Shown here: in pieces, positions 1 through 9,005 of the stretch | How positions within the stretch are numbered: the stretch's first letter is position 1 | How the letters are laid out: every line of letters begins with the position of its first letter | NCBI GenBank assembly: GCA_029558715.1 | Contig: JAKQEA010000060.1 | Span: 1 to 40,207, forward strand | Direction: 5' to 3' | Length of the DNA stretch: 40,207 nt | Source of the DNA: Bacteroidota bacterium | GTDB lineage: Bacteria > Bacteroidota > Bacteroidia > Chitinophagales > Chitinophagaceae | Notes under the pieces: model-generated | Databases searched by the model: none | What the model was told of the DNA's origin: nothing | What the model saw: only the letters and a program-made list of their open reading frames with translations | Translations under genes and position numbers: made by a program

Positions 1-405
1 ACCGGCTGTTCTTTTTACTTGCTCGACGATGGCATTTCTCATCAGGTCGCTGACAGGAGTTGCTGTTGTCAGCTTTATTGTTTTTATATTCTTATGCTCT
101 TTGTAAGCTGCAATAAAAGCGGTAATTATTTCGGGTAAAAAGCTTTCACGGTTTTTTATAATCAGCAACCGGTTAAAACCAGCCGTTAATTCACTTATTT
201 TTCCTGTGGTAACAGTTTCAACAATTTTTCTTTTTATATCCTTCTTAATAACAGGACTGCGTAACAGATTCACAAAATCACGGTTGCTTTTGCAAACCGC
301 CTGCAACCATTGCATGTCTGCAAATACATTTTCCAATTGACCCTTCTCTAACGAAAGATCGATCAGTGATTTGGCGTATCTGTAGGCTAAACGTGGATTC
401 GGCAT
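1..405 (-). CDS. atpH: ATP synthase F1 subunit delta (partial, C-terminus outside window)
   Basis: Subunit delta (OSCP type) links the F1 head to the peripheral b stalk of ATP synthase. Reading the minus strand from the ATG at 403-405 gives 135 uninterrupted codons that run off the window at base 1, so about 45 residues of the usual ~180 are missing. The N-terminus (MPNPRLAYRYAKSLIDLS) has the AxRYAxAL-like opening of the family, followed by a helical domain. The last visible residues (VEQVKRTAG) belong to the start of the C-terminal domain. It lies 63 bases downstream of atpF in the same direction, as expected for an atpBEFHAG operon. Confidence 0.9.
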   Translation of the reverse strand, partial: MPNPRLAYRYAKSLIDLSLEKGQLENVFADMQWLQAVCKSNRDFVNLLRSPVIKKDIKRKIVETVTTGKISELTAGFNRLLIIKNRESFLPEIITAFIAAYKEHKNIKTIKLTTATPVSDLMRNAIVEQVKRTAG

Positions 406-468
406 TCTATAGCTTTTAGCTTTGACCTTTTCTTTTACTGTATCCGTTATCGCTAACGGGCTAACAGC

Positions 469-963
469 TTAATTTAATTTTACTTCACCAACAAGCCCTT
501 TAATATGAGCTTCCTGGGCATCTTTATTTCCCAGCTCTTTTCTCAATACTTTTTCACTTACTTCAATCACCAGTTTACCAACCTGGTTTTTTACTTCTGT
601 CAATGCAGCCATTTTTTGTGCATTAATAGCAGCCTGCGCCTCTGTAACGATCTTGTTTGCTTCAGTTTTAGCCTGCTCCTTTGCTTCATTGATGATCTTA
701 TCCTTTGTCTCCCTGGCTTCTTTCAGCAGTTGAGCTCTTTCTTCACGGGCCTTAGCCAATAATGCTTCATTCTCACTTTTCATCAACGCCATTTCTTCTT
801 TCACCTTTTGAGCAGTCGCCAATGAATCAGTAATACTGTTTTCACGATCACGCAGACCTTTAATAATAGCAGGCCATGCCAGCTTTTTTAAAATAAAGAA
901 TACGATCAAAAAGGCCAGCAAGGTCCAGATGAGTAAACCAAATTCGGGAGTAAGAAGTTTCAT
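469..963 (-). CDS. atpF: ATP synthase Fo subunit b
   Basis: Subunit b forms the peripheral stalk that holds F1 against subunit a. The 164-residue protein has the expected layout: one N-terminal membrane helix (about residues 8-28), then a long charged, Ala/Lys/Glu-rich coiled coil to the C-terminus. Length is normal for a homodimeric b subunit. There is no second b or b' gene next to it, so a b2 dimer is likely. It lies 86 bases after atpE and before atpH, all on the minus strand. Confidence 0.95.
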   Translation of the reverse strand: MKLLTPEFGLLIWTLLAFLIVFFILKKLAWPAIIKGLRDRENSITDSLATAQKVKEEMALMKSENEALLAKAREERAQLLKEARETKDKIINEAKEQAKTEANKIVTEAQAAINAQKMAALTEVKNQVGKLVIEVSEKVLRKELGNKDAQEAHIKGLVGEVKLN

Positions 964-1049
964 TTTCTATTTCAGTTTCTTGTTTCAGGTTTAAATACTG
1001 CATCCTCCGCCCTGTGCATTGGATGCAGTAAATTTTTGTGGCAATGATA

Positions 1050-1316
<267 letters not shown>

Positions 1317-1330
1317 TTAAAAAATACTTT

Positions 1331-2509
1331 TTAGTGATGTGCCGCATGGGCCTCATCATGATGCTCGCCTTCTAATGCCTGGCCAATAAATACTGCTGTC
1401 AGCATCGTAAAGATGAAGGCCTGTAAGAAAGCCACCAGTACTTCGATCAGGTATATAAACACTGTAAAGCCAATTGACAGCGGAGAAGCTCCCCAGCCGG
1501 CAATCGGGTTTAATTGTCCGAAAATGAATATCAGTGAAATCAAACAAATAATAATAATATGCCCTGCCACCATGTTGGCGAAAAGACGAATGATCAATGC
1601 AAATGGCTTAATGAACACACTCAGAAATTCCACCGGCACCAGGATAAACTTAACGCCCAGCGGTACACCGGGAGGGTTGAATATATGTCCCCAATAATGC
1701 TTATTCGAACTGAAAAGTATCACTACAAAAGAAATCAAACCCAGCACTACCGTAAAGGCAATATTACCTGTTACGTTCGCAGAACCAGGAATTAAACCAA
1801 ATATGTTATTGATAAGAATAAAAAAGAAAACGGTTAGCAGGTAAGGTAAATATTTTTCATATTTATGGCCAAGATTGGGCTTGGCTACCTCATCTCTTAC
1901 AAAAGTGATAACAGGCTCCAGTAAGCTTTGTGAACCTTTCGGCGCTGAAGTAACACCCACTCCGCTTTTGTATTGCTTGGCAACCCTGAGCATTATCCAT
2001 ACAAAGATGATCAGTGCCAGCAGCATCTGCACCACATTACGGGTCATTGACAGATCGTACACTGTTACAGAAGCGTCAAATTTGCCATTAGCATCTACAG
2101 GCACAATATCTCCGGCAGCGTATTTCTTGGCATCTAATCCCATTTCCTGGATTGAGTGCTCGGTCAGCATGGCGTAACCATTATGATTATGATGTCCATG
2201 CTCAAATTTGGATGACATGAAGCTGGTAAGGCCTCTTTCCGGTGAGTATAATATTATAGGAAGCGGAATAGAAACAGGTTTGCCATTGATATCCATGAAA
2301 TGGAACTCATGGCCATTTAAAACGTGGCCAAAAATCACTTCAGCAGCATTAAATCCTTCTTTTTTCTCATTATGTCCTGCTCCGCTATGTTCAGTTTTTT
2401 GATGGGTCGTATCACCCTCGTCATGCTGAGCCAGCACCGGCAGGGAAAAAAATATAAAAAATACGCTGAAAACCGCTACAGTAAAGGATTTGAAACGCTG
2501 AGCTGACAT
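1331..2509 (-). CDS. atpB: ATP synthase Fo subunit a
   Basis: Subunit a holds the proton half-channels beside the c ring. The 392-residue protein is longer than the ~270 residues of E. coli. It starts with a signal-like hydrophobic segment (8-27), then a His/Glu-rich region (about 29-115) before the membrane domain, a layout common in Bacteroidota. The essential arginine is visible as Arg308 in the motif ALIIRLFANM, and the C-terminal helices (345-380) end in a His-rich tail. It is the first gene of the minus-strand atp cluster. A perfect -7 box lies 20 bases upstream. No atpI/atpZ gene precedes it: the next gene upstream is an ABC exporter. Confidence 0.96.
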   Translation of the reverse strand: MSAQRFKSFTVAVFSVFFIFFSLPVLAQHDEGDTTHQKTEHSGAGHNEKKEGFNAAEVIFGHVLNGHEFHFMDINGKPVSIPLPIILYSPERGLTSFMSSKFEHGHHNHNGYAMLTEHSIQEMGLDAKKYAAGDIVPVDANGKFDASVTVYDLSMTRNVVQMLLALIIFVWIMLRVAKQYKSGVGVTSAPKGSQSLLEPVITFVRDEVAKPNLGHKYEKYLPYLLTVFFFILINNIFGLIPGSANVTGNIAFTVVLGLISFVVILFSSNKHYWGHIFNPPGVPLGVKFILVPVEFLSVFIKPFALIIRLFANMVAGHIIIICLISLIFIFGQLNPIAGWGASPLSIGFTVFIYLIEVLVAFLQAFIFTMLTAVFIGQALEGEHHDEAHAAHH

Positions 2510-2529
2510 ACCTGTTCCGAAATTTGGCG

Positions 2530-2537
2530 CAAAGATA
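2530..2537 (-). promoter_or_regulatory. Candidate -7 box of the atp operon promoter
   Basis: On the minus strand this reads TATCTTTG, a perfect match to the Bacteroidota -7 consensus TAnnTTTG, 20 bases upstream of the atpB start codon. I see no convincing TTTG -33 box at the usual spacing, so the call rests on the -7 box and its position. Confidence 0.5.
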
Positions 2538-2673
2538 AGGGGGTGTGGCCAAAAATGAACCCCGATTCCAAGGAATTTAAAGAAATGAAGGAAAATGAAT
2601 TTTCATGAAATAACCTGGTAGCAAGTACCTGGAATATGCACTGATAATCAAATAAGTAAGCTGATAAATATGA

Positions 2674-4464
2674 TTAGGAATAGTTGCTCTCAAACTGCAT
2701 TTCATGCAGCCTGGCATAATAACCCCCTTTCTCAAGCAATTCTTCATGAGAACCTGCTTCTTTTACCTCTCCTTTGTCCAGGACTATTATCTTATTGGCC
2801 TTCCGGATGGTGGAAAGTCTATGGGCTATTACAATAGATGTCCTTCCTTTAATTAATGTGTCGATAGCATGCTGAATAAGCTGTTCACTTTCCGTATCTA
2901 CTGATGAAGTGGCTTCATCAAGAATAAGAACAGATGGATTGTACAGCATAGCACGGATAAATGACAACAACTGACGCTGCCCAAGTGATAAGGTGGCTCC
3001 TCTTTCCATCACATTGTAATCATACCCCCCTGGCAGTCGCATAATAAAATCATGTAATTCAATCAGCCTGGCGGCTTCAATCACTTTTTCTTTGGATATT
3101 TCCGGGTTTCTTAATGTTATATTGTCAATAACAGAACCTGAGAACAGGAACACATCCTGTAGTACCACTCCAATATTTTTCCGCAAAGTCTCTAATTCGA
3201 ATTGTTCAATATTCACATCATCCAGCTTAATGCTCCCGCTTTTTATATGATATAGCCGGTTCAGCAAACTGATAATCGTTGTTTTTCCACTCCCGGTGTG
3301 GCCCACTATTGCAATCGTTTCTCCCGGATTAACACTGAAAGAAACATTCTTCAGCACTGGAACACCGGGATTATATTCAAAAACAACGTTTTCAAAATCA
3401 ATCTTACCTTTTACAATAGCCGGGGCATAAGCATTGGCTGGATCGGGAGCTGTGAAATCTTCATTGTCTAACACCTTAAAAACTCTTTCACTGGCAATAA
3501 TGCCCATCTGCAGTACATTGAATTTATCGGCAATTACCCGTAACGGACGGAATAATAAATTGAGACAAAGTATAAAGGAAATAACAGTACCCTGCTGGCT
3601 TTGATGCAGGTTCAATGCCTCTTTGGATGTCCACCAGACCACTAACCCGATTGATAAAGCCAGCACTATCTCTACGAGTGGAAAAAAAACAGAGTAAGCA
3701 AAAATGGCTTTTATATTGGCATTCCGGTGTTCCTTATTTATTTTTTTGAATTTCTCAAATTCCCTTCCTTCCGCGGCAAAGGCCTGCACCACCGACATAC
3801 CGGTAAGATGCTCCTGCACAAATGCATTTAAGGCAGCCACTGCATTTCTAACTTTATGAAAAGAACGATTGATACTTTCCTTGAAGTAATAAGTACCAAT
3901 GATCATTATGGGAAATGGTATCAGTGCTATTAAGGTTAACTGCCAGTCTGTCCAGAACATAAAGACCAAAACACATAGAATAGAAAGCAGGTCAGCTATA
4001 ATCGGAACAAGACCATCAGAAAAAATATCATTGATGGATTCGATATCATTGATGGTTCTGGTAGTAAGAGTGCCAATGGGTGTTCTGTCAAACTGAGAGA
4101 GGTTAAGATTCATTATCTTTTTATAAGTAGCCACTCTCATATCTTTTACTACAGACTGCCCTAATTCAGCTGTTGTAAAGGAAAAGAAGAACCGCATAAT
4201 TGTTTCTACCAGGATAAGCCCGATCTGTATCAGCGTAATATTGATCAGCATCCGGGCCATTTCATTGGTAATATATTCATTGACCGTAAACTGTATCAAC
4301 ATTGGCCTTACCGGGGTGATAATAGCAAGGAGGATGGCAAGAACAACAGATAAATAAAATTTTTTCTTGTAAGGCGAGGCATAGCCAAATACCCTTCTCA
4401 GTAAAGCAAAATCAAAAAAAGCTTTCTTTGGTGTTGACAAAATAAAAGATTGAAGAAGGAGCAA
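2674..4464 (-). CDS. ABC exporter, fused membrane and ATPase domains (MsbA/multidrug type)
   Basis: A half-transporter that should dimerise in the inner membrane and export a lipid, peptide or drug; the substrate cannot be read. About six membrane helices occupy residues 35-330. The nucleotide-binding domain follows: Walker A GHTGSGKTT (388-396), Q-loop Gln436, signature LSLGQ (492-496), Walker B VLILDE (512-517) and H-loop His548. The start is uncertain: there is no in-frame ATG before residue 55. The TTG used here (4464) overlaps a perfect -7 box, so TTG at 4440 (MSTPKK after initiation) is at least as likely. The gene lies 33 bases downstream of the large secreted-protein gene. Confidence 0.9.
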   Translation of the reverse strand: MLLLQSFILSTPKKAFFDFALLRRVFGYASPYKKKFYLSVVLAILLAIITPVRPMLIQFTVNEYITNEMARMLINITLIQIGLILVETIMRFFFSFTTAELGQSVVKDMRVATYKKIMNLNLSQFDRTPIGTLTTRTINDIESINDIFSDGLVPIIADLLSILCVLVFMFWTDWQLTLIALIPFPIMIIGTYYFKESINRSFHKVRNAVAALNAFVQEHLTGMSVVQAFAAEGREFEKFKKINKEHRNANIKAIFAYSVFFPLVEIVLALSIGLVVWWTSKEALNLHQSQQGTVISFILCLNLLFRPLRVIADKFNVLQMGIIASERVFKVLDNEDFTAPDPANAYAPAIVKGKIDFENVVFEYNPGVPVLKNVSFSVNPGETIAIVGHTGSGKTTIISLLNRLYHIKSGSIKLDDVNIEQFELETLRKNIGVVLQDVFLFSGSVIDNITLRNPEISKEKVIEAARLIELHDFIMRLPGGYDYNVMERGATLSLGQRQLLSFIRAMLYNPSVLILDEATSSVDTESEQLIQHAIDTLIKGRTSIVIAHRLSTIRKANKIIVLDKGEVKEAGSHEELLEKGGYYARLHEMQFESNYS

Positions 4465-4469
4465 ATTTA
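4462..4469 (-). promoter_or_regulatory. Candidate -7 box for the ABC exporter
   Basis: Minus-strand TAAATTTG matches the Bacteroidota -7 consensus perfectly and lies in the 33-base gap between the two genes, running into the first possible TTG codon of the exporter. If it is used, transcription starts inside the predicted N-terminus and the true start codon is further downstream (for example TTG at 4440). Confidence 0.4.
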
Positions 4470-4497
4470 GACAGAAGCTAACAGAAGCAATTACCGT

Positions 4498-6756
4498 TTA
4501 TTGATTTTCCCCTGTATTTCCCATTGCTTTTGTATAGGCCTTGATAAACAAAGCACCAAGATTTTTATGCGGAGGTACATAATCCTCGAATATCTTATCG
4601 GTAACCATTTTGCCCAATTCCTTCCAGAAAGGGATCCATTCTATATTTGATCCGGTTCTAAGTTTTTCCATGATCAATTTCAGGAAAGGATTATTTACCG
4701 GGGCGTCTGCTATTTGCTTGGTTCCGATAATATGAGCATCAGGTGCTTTTTCCAATATATCGTGGATCATTCTGTATCCACCACAGGAACCCATAAAAAC
4801 AATTTTTGAAGCAGTTGACATCTGCTCGATGGTATAGGGAGCATTGTAGCTATGTCCCCTGTTAATCGTTACCGATGGTACTATGTTATTTTTTTCAAGA
4901 TACTGACACAACGCCTCCTGCGCTTTTGCATCTTCGCCGGTTTCTTCCGGTAAAGGACGATTCATATATAATGAAACAGGTCTGCCCTTTGCAGCGGTAA
5001 TGGTTACCCACTGCTTATTGCTTCCATCTATTTTCCAGTTGGGGTTATTGAACATGCTGATCAATCCGGGGAAAACGCCTATACCATCCTTATCGCCATA
5101 TATAAATAGCTGTACAGCCACCCTCCCGCTATCATTGGCCAATGCAGTAAATGGTACTTCATACACCGGGGGAATGCCCAGTTCTTTTGTCAAATCAATA
5201 TTCCTGGTGGTATCCGCCGACAGGAATAGCTTACCAAGAATATTATAAATAGCTATCCCCTTTTTATTACCAGCAACAAGGTTGCGCTGGTAATTAGCTT
5301 GTATATTAGTCAGCATCTCGCTGGCAACAGGTAATAATGTTTCAGCAATGCTTGCATAAGAGTCTGCCACATCCACTCCATCTTCCAGGCCATCTGACTT
5401 TTCAAGATTTTTCACAAAAGCCCTCATTAAGGTGTTGGCCGGGTCTTCATCACCGGGTTGATCACTTTTAGGGAATGAGGCAAGGAAGTTATCCAGTGTA
5501 TTAAAACCGGCAGTCATTTTGATAAACTTCCGGTACTTATCAAAATTCAGCAGCATTAGCAGGGAGTCGCCCCGGTTATTGATCTTCTTCATCATCAGGG
5601 GATAAACTCCTTTTACAAAACTGGATGTATAAATAGAACCGTCTGATGATACGGCGAGATAATATAACTCCTGTGCATTCAGGGGCTGAATACTCCTAAA
5701 ACGGATATCCGGATTTCGCTCATTATGCAGGCCGTTAATAATATTTACAAAATCTGCCTTTGCCTTATCCTCCAGGCGCCTGGTCAGCGATTTGAATTCA
5801 AAGGCAGTATCTTTATTGATAGCCCGTGCCACATAATCCATCTGTGTTCTGACCAGCAACTGGTAATACAATAATGAATCATCTTTTGCATCATCAATCT
5901 CCCGAAGAGTGATCTTTCCATTCACAATATTATCAAGGAATGGAAAGTATTGCTGACCACTTTTACTACGGGCCATGGTAGCGATAGTTTTGATAAACAC
6001 ATCATCAGTGATGTTCCGGATAATGGCGCCTAATTTATTACCGGCTGCTGCATAGTCATAGAACTGCCGTGCATATTTTCTTTTGTCCAATGTCCTTACC
6101 AGGCTGTCCGCAAAGGGTACATCAGGATTTTGTTGTAAAATGGGAAAGATCCGGTCGGGATGAAGTAAGCAGAGCTTTAGCACCTGCCTGTCTTTGGCGG
6201 GCTGGTAACCGCGGTTTTTTTCAAAAACACCAGCATTAATAATATTGGTACCCGCATCGTAAGGTAAAGCATTGACTATATTTTCTATTGATTCGCCTTT
6301 TCTTTCGGCCTGCATACAGGCTTCATAAGTAGTAATGATCATTGACAAATTCAAAGGATTGATCTTCCTGTCTCCCACCCCTTTCCAGTTTTGCCTGAAG
6401 TACCGAAGAAGTTTCTCCAGCTCTGAGAGGTAGAACACTTTCAGGCGGTGATCGAGAACCGGATCAGTTTCAATATTATATTGCAGCCAGTCCGTTTTTT
6501 TCACCAATGACCGGGTAAGCATCAGGTTGATCTCTTCCTTATCGCTGGGAGTGAAGAGTTTATCTTCTTTACCATCAGCTGATAAAATGGTCTTTTGTTC
6601 AGCGTCTATAGCGTCATGATTGATTTGCCTGCGAAATTCCGGTTTATAGTTGGATGGTATGGCCAATGTGTCAAAAGCATTCAGACTCTGCCCTCCGGCG
6701 GTCAGCATGCAGAGAACAAAAGAAGCACTAATAAGGTATCTGGTTACTGCTATCAT
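4498..6756 (-). CDS. Large secreted protein with possible caspase/CHAT-like (clan CD) C-terminal domain
   Basis: I do not recognise a named family for this 752-residue protein. It opens with a signal-peptide-like segment (residues 7-22) and is otherwise soluble, so a periplasmic or surface location is likely. Residues 30-530 are helix-rich without a motif I can name. Residues 545-700 resemble a clan CD peptidase core: a strand ending in IYGDKDG, then RGHSY with His635, then a hydrophobic strand leading to GSCGGY with Cys658. A His about 23 residues before a Cys, each at the end of a strand, is the arrangement of caspase/gingipain/CHAT dyads. The fold assignment is inference. The ABC exporter gene follows by 33 bases. 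A near-consensus -7 box (TAACTTTA, 6770-6777) lies 13 bases upstream. Confidence 0.7.
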   Translation of the reverse strand: MIAVTRYLISASFVLCMLTAGGQSLNAFDTLAIPSNYKPEFRRQINHDAIDAEQKTILSADGKEDKLFTPSDKEEINLMLTRSLVKKTDWLQYNIETDPVLDHRLKVFYLSELEKLLRYFRQNWKGVGDRKINPLNLSMIITTYEACMQAERKGESIENIVNALPYDAGTNIINAGVFEKNRGYQPAKDRQVLKLCLLHPDRIFPILQQNPDVPFADSLVRTLDKRKYARQFYDYAAAGNKLGAIIRNITDDVFIKTIATMARSKSGQQYFPFLDNIVNGKITLREIDDAKDDSLLYYQLLVRTQMDYVARAINKDTAFEFKSLTRRLEDKAKADFVNIINGLHNERNPDIRFRSIQPLNAQELYYLAVSSDGSIYTSSFVKGVYPLMMKKINNRGDSLLMLLNFDKYRKFIKMTAGFNTLDNFLASFPKSDQPGDEDPANTLMRAFVKNLEKSDGLEDGVDVADSYASIAETLLPVASEMLTNIQANYQRNLVAGNKKGIAIYNILGKLFLSADTTRNIDLTKELGIPPVYEVPFTALANDSGRVAVQLFIYGDKDGIGVFPGLISMFNNPNWKIDGSNKQWVTITAAKGRPVSLYMNRPLPEETGEDAKAQEALCQYLEKNNIVPSVTINRGHSYNAPYTIEQMSTASKIVFMGSCGGYRMIHDILEKAPDAHIIGTKQIADAPVNNPFLKLIMEKLRTGSNIEWIPFWKELGKMVTDKIFEDYVPPHKNLGALFIKAYTKAMGNTGENQ

Positions 6757-6899
6757 AAGGATCGAAGCGTAAAGTTACTAAGCCCAGTTCAAAATCGCTA
6801 TGCTGTTTTATTGCTGATACAGACGGTTTTATAAACCATAACGCTGTATGGATTCAGTTAAAATTGAACTTTAGACATTACCCATTCTTCCTTACCGAT

Positions 6900-6944
6900 A
6901 TTAAGTTATCATTAAGTCTGTGTAAACGGGCAAAGCTAAATTTC
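6900..6944 (+). promoter_or_regulatory. Candidate Pho-box promoter of phoB
   Basis: Three 7-bp units lie at an exact 11-bp period: ATTAAGT (6900-6906), ATTAAGT (6911-6917) and GTAAACG (6922-6928). Eight bases later comes TAAATTTC (6937-6944), one mismatch from the -7 consensus TAnnTTTG. The 7+4 periodicity matches the way PhoB-family regulators bind direct repeats. The 8-bp distance to the -7 box equals that seen before the TonB receptor and the phosphatase gene at 12831. Autoregulation of the two-component system is inferred. Confidence 0.5.
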
Positions 6945-6972
6945 CCCGCACCGCATTTTCCCTTTAGGTTTG
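6941..6972 (+). promoter_or_regulatory. Second candidate promoter of phoB (-33/-7 pair)
   Basis: TAGGTTTG at 6965-6972 is a perfect -7 box, with TTTC at 6941-6944 exactly 20 bp upstream in the -33 position. It lies 17 bases before the ATG at 6990. This decides the start: an in-frame upstream start at 6864 would place 42 residues of unlikely protein across both promoters. Confidence 0.5.
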
Positions 6973-6989
6973 CGCAAACTTTTTCCATC

Positions 6990-7667
6990 ATGGAAACCAA
7001 AGCCCGGAAAGTATTGATAGCAGACGATGAACCGGACATTCTTGAAATCCTGAAATATAATCTTTCAAATGAAGGTTACGAAGTCATTACTGCCAAAGAC
7101 GGTGATGAAGCACTGGAAAAAGCCCGGCGTACCCTTCCTGATCTGGTTGTGCTTGATGTAATGATGCCCAAAAAAACCGGGGTGGAGGTATGCCAGTTGT
7201 TAAGGGCGCAGCCAGCTTTCAAAGAAACACTGATTATTTTCCTGACTGCCGTGAACGATGAAGGCACACAAATAAAAGGGCTGGAAACAGGAGCTGATGA
7301 TTATGTAAGCAAACCGGTAAGCCCAAAAGTTTTTCTTAGCCGGGTAAATGCGCTGTTCCGCCGCCTGAATAAAACAGAAGCCCGGATACTGACCATTGAA
7401 AACATGACCATTGATCCGGAACGATTTATTGTGAAAGTGGGCGAAAATGAAATTGTATTGGCAAAAAAAGAATTTGAATTACTCTATTTACTCGCATTAA
7501 AGCCTGGCCGTGTATTTCTGCGCAATGAAATACTGAACCAGGTATGGGGCAATGATGTGATTGTTGGCGATCGTACCATCGATGTTCATATCCGCAAGAT
7601 CCGCCAGAAGTTAGGGGTCGACTGCATCACTACGGTAAAAGGAGTGGGTTATAAATTCGAGCTATAG
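6990..7667 (+). CDS. PhoB/OmpR-family response regulator
   Basis: Transcription factor of a two-component system, 225 residues from the ATG at 6990. The receiver domain (7-122) has the acidic pair Asp12/Asp13, phospho-acceptor Asp56 in VVLDVMMP, Thr86 and Lys108 (SKP). The winged-helix DNA-binding domain (about 130-225) ends with the typical VKGVGYKF hairpin. The kinase gene follows on the same strand 88 bases later. PhoB-like identity is suggested by the family and by the surrounding phosphate genes, not proven by sequence alone. 11-bp direct repeats in its own promoter suggest autoregulation. Confidence 0.9.
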   Translation: METKARKVLIADDEPDILEILKYNLSNEGYEVITAKDGDEALEKARRTLPDLVVLDVMMPKKTGVEVCQLLRAQPAFKETLIIFLTAVNDEGTQIKGLETGADDYVSKPVSPKVFLSRVNALFRRLNKTEARILTIENMTIDPERFIVKVGENEIVLAKKEFELLYLLALKPGRVFLRNEILNQVWGNDVIVGDRTIDVHIRKIRQKLGVDCITTVKGVGYKFEL

Positions 7668-7743
7668 ATTCACTGCCTTCAGCATTAAGCTTTTTTGTTT
7701 TAAGCCTTTACGTTTTGTCCTCTGCATTCAGCCTTATCCCTTG

Positions 7744-7751
7744 TACCTTCG
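7744..7751 (+). promoter_or_regulatory. Possible -7 box next to the kinase start codon
   Basis: TACCTTCG differs from the -7 consensus TAnnTTTG at one base and ends four bases before the ATG at 7756, which would give a leaderless or nearly leaderless transcript. The same TTCG variant appears at 35119-35126 upstream of the PhoU-like gene. Confidence 0.3.
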
Positions 7752-7755
7752 TATC

Positions 7756-8805
7756 ATGTTTTCCACTAAAAACATTTCCCCCCGTCAACTGGCTGCATTT
7801 ACAGCATTGATACTGGCTATGCCGGTAAGCCTGTTGATCTGGTACCTTACAAAAAAATGGTGGGTGGGTCTTATCTGCTTTGCCATCATTTTTGCGGGCA
7901 GTTATCTCCTGGTATCTTTTATGATGGAAAGGTTTATATACAGGAAGATAAAACTCATTTACAAATTCATTTACAAAACCAAAGCCACAAAAAGAGAAGA
8001 AACATATTATAAATATGTATTGCCCCAAAAAAGTATCGATGAAGTAAGGGAAGATGTGGAGGCCTGGGCAACTAAAAATGAAGAGGAACTGGAGCTGCTA
8101 CGCCGTAATGAACAATTCCGTAAAGAATTTTTGCAAAATCTTTCCCATGAATTTAAAACACCGGTATTTGCTATACAAGGGTATGTAGATACTCTGCTTT
8201 CTGGTGCCATGACCAATCCTGAAGTGAATAAAAAATTCCTGGAGAAAACAGCTAAAAATGTAGACCGCCTTACTCACCTGCTCAATGACCTTGACGAGAT
8301 TTCCAAACTGGAAAGAGGTGAACTGGTACTTTACAAACAGAACTTCGTTATTCAGGACCTGGTAAAAGATGTATTTGAAAGCCTTTCAGTAAAAGCAGAA
8401 GAACAGAACATTTATTGCAGTATCAAAAAAGGATGTGAATCGCCGCTTACAGTCTTTGCTGATAAAGAAAAGATACGGCAGGTACTTACTAACCTGGTCG
8501 AGAACTCTATCAAATACGGCAAACAAAATGGGAGCATTACTGCCAGTATGTATAAAACAGATGGCAAACATATATTAATAGAGATAAGTGATGATGGCAT
8601 TGGCATCAGCGAAAAACATTTGCCCAGGATTTTTGAACGCTTCTACCGCACAGAAGAAGGCCGGAGTATAGATGTTACCGGCAGCGGTCTTGGCCTGGCT
8701 ATTTGCAAACACATAATCGAAGCACACGGACAAACCATCCATGTACGCAGCCGGGAAGATGTGGGCACTACGGTTGGATTTACACTGGATGCTAAGAGAG
8801 ATTAA
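7756..8805 (+). CDS. PhoR-like sensor histidine kinase
   Basis: Membrane sensor kinase, 349 residues from the ATG at 7756. Two membrane helices (about 12-31 and 36-55) with almost no periplasmic loop mean that it probably senses through the membrane or a partner protein, as PhoR does. A linker leads to the dimerisation domain with phospho-acceptor His131 in LSHEFKTP. The ATPase domain follows with the N box (NLVENSIKYG), G1 (DDGIGI) and G2 (GSGLGLAI). It forms a pair with the preceding response regulator. A TTG 15 bases upstream is in frame but lies in the probable promoter. Confidence 0.9.
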   Translation: MFSTKNISPRQLAAFTALILAMPVSLLIWYLTKKWWVGLICFAIIFAGSYLLVSFMMERFIYRKIKLIYKFIYKTKATKREETYYKYVLPQKSIDEVREDVEAWATKNEEELELLRRNEQFRKEFLQNLSHEFKTPVFAIQGYVDTLLSGAMTNPEVNKKFLEKTAKNVDRLTHLLNDLDEISKLERGELVLYKQNFVIQDLVKDVFESLSVKAEEQNIYCSIKKGCESPLTVFADKEKIRQVLTNLVENSIKYGKQNGSITASMYKTDGKHILIEISDDGIGISEKHLPRIFERFYRTEEGRSIDVTGSGLGLAICKHIIEAHGQTIHVRSREDVGTTVGFTLDAKRD

Positions 8806-8820
8806 AATATTAATTTCTTA

Positions 8821-9000
8821 TCATAGTACTTTTAGCCCCGTGTTCGCTGCAATATCCTTCCAATGATAAAACTGAAAGGACTGGTCATCACTCATATCTA
8901 CAAACAACCCTCCATCAAAACCAGAAAGAGTCACAGAAATTACATCTGTTTCGTCACATTTAAGTGTGGAAAAGCAATCAACATTTAAAAGACTATATGA
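8821..9000 (-). pseudogene. Start-less gene remnant (C-terminal fragment)
   Basis: One minus-strand frame is open for 59 codons between a TAA (9001-9003) and the TGA at 8821-8823. It encodes a protein-like sequence with a balanced composition, for example GFDGGLFVDMSDD and FQFYHWKDIAANTG. There is no ATG in the first two thirds and no plausible promoter. It sits in the gap before the PiT gene. It looks like the tail of a decayed gene, but chance cannot be excluded, and I do not recognise the family. Confidence 0.35.
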
Positions 9001-9005
9001 TTATT

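Noticed and set aside
6864-6989. N-terminal extension of the response regulator from an in-frame upstream start
   Set aside because: It would run across the candidate Pho box and both -7 boxes, and the receiver domain starts normally at the ATG at 6990.
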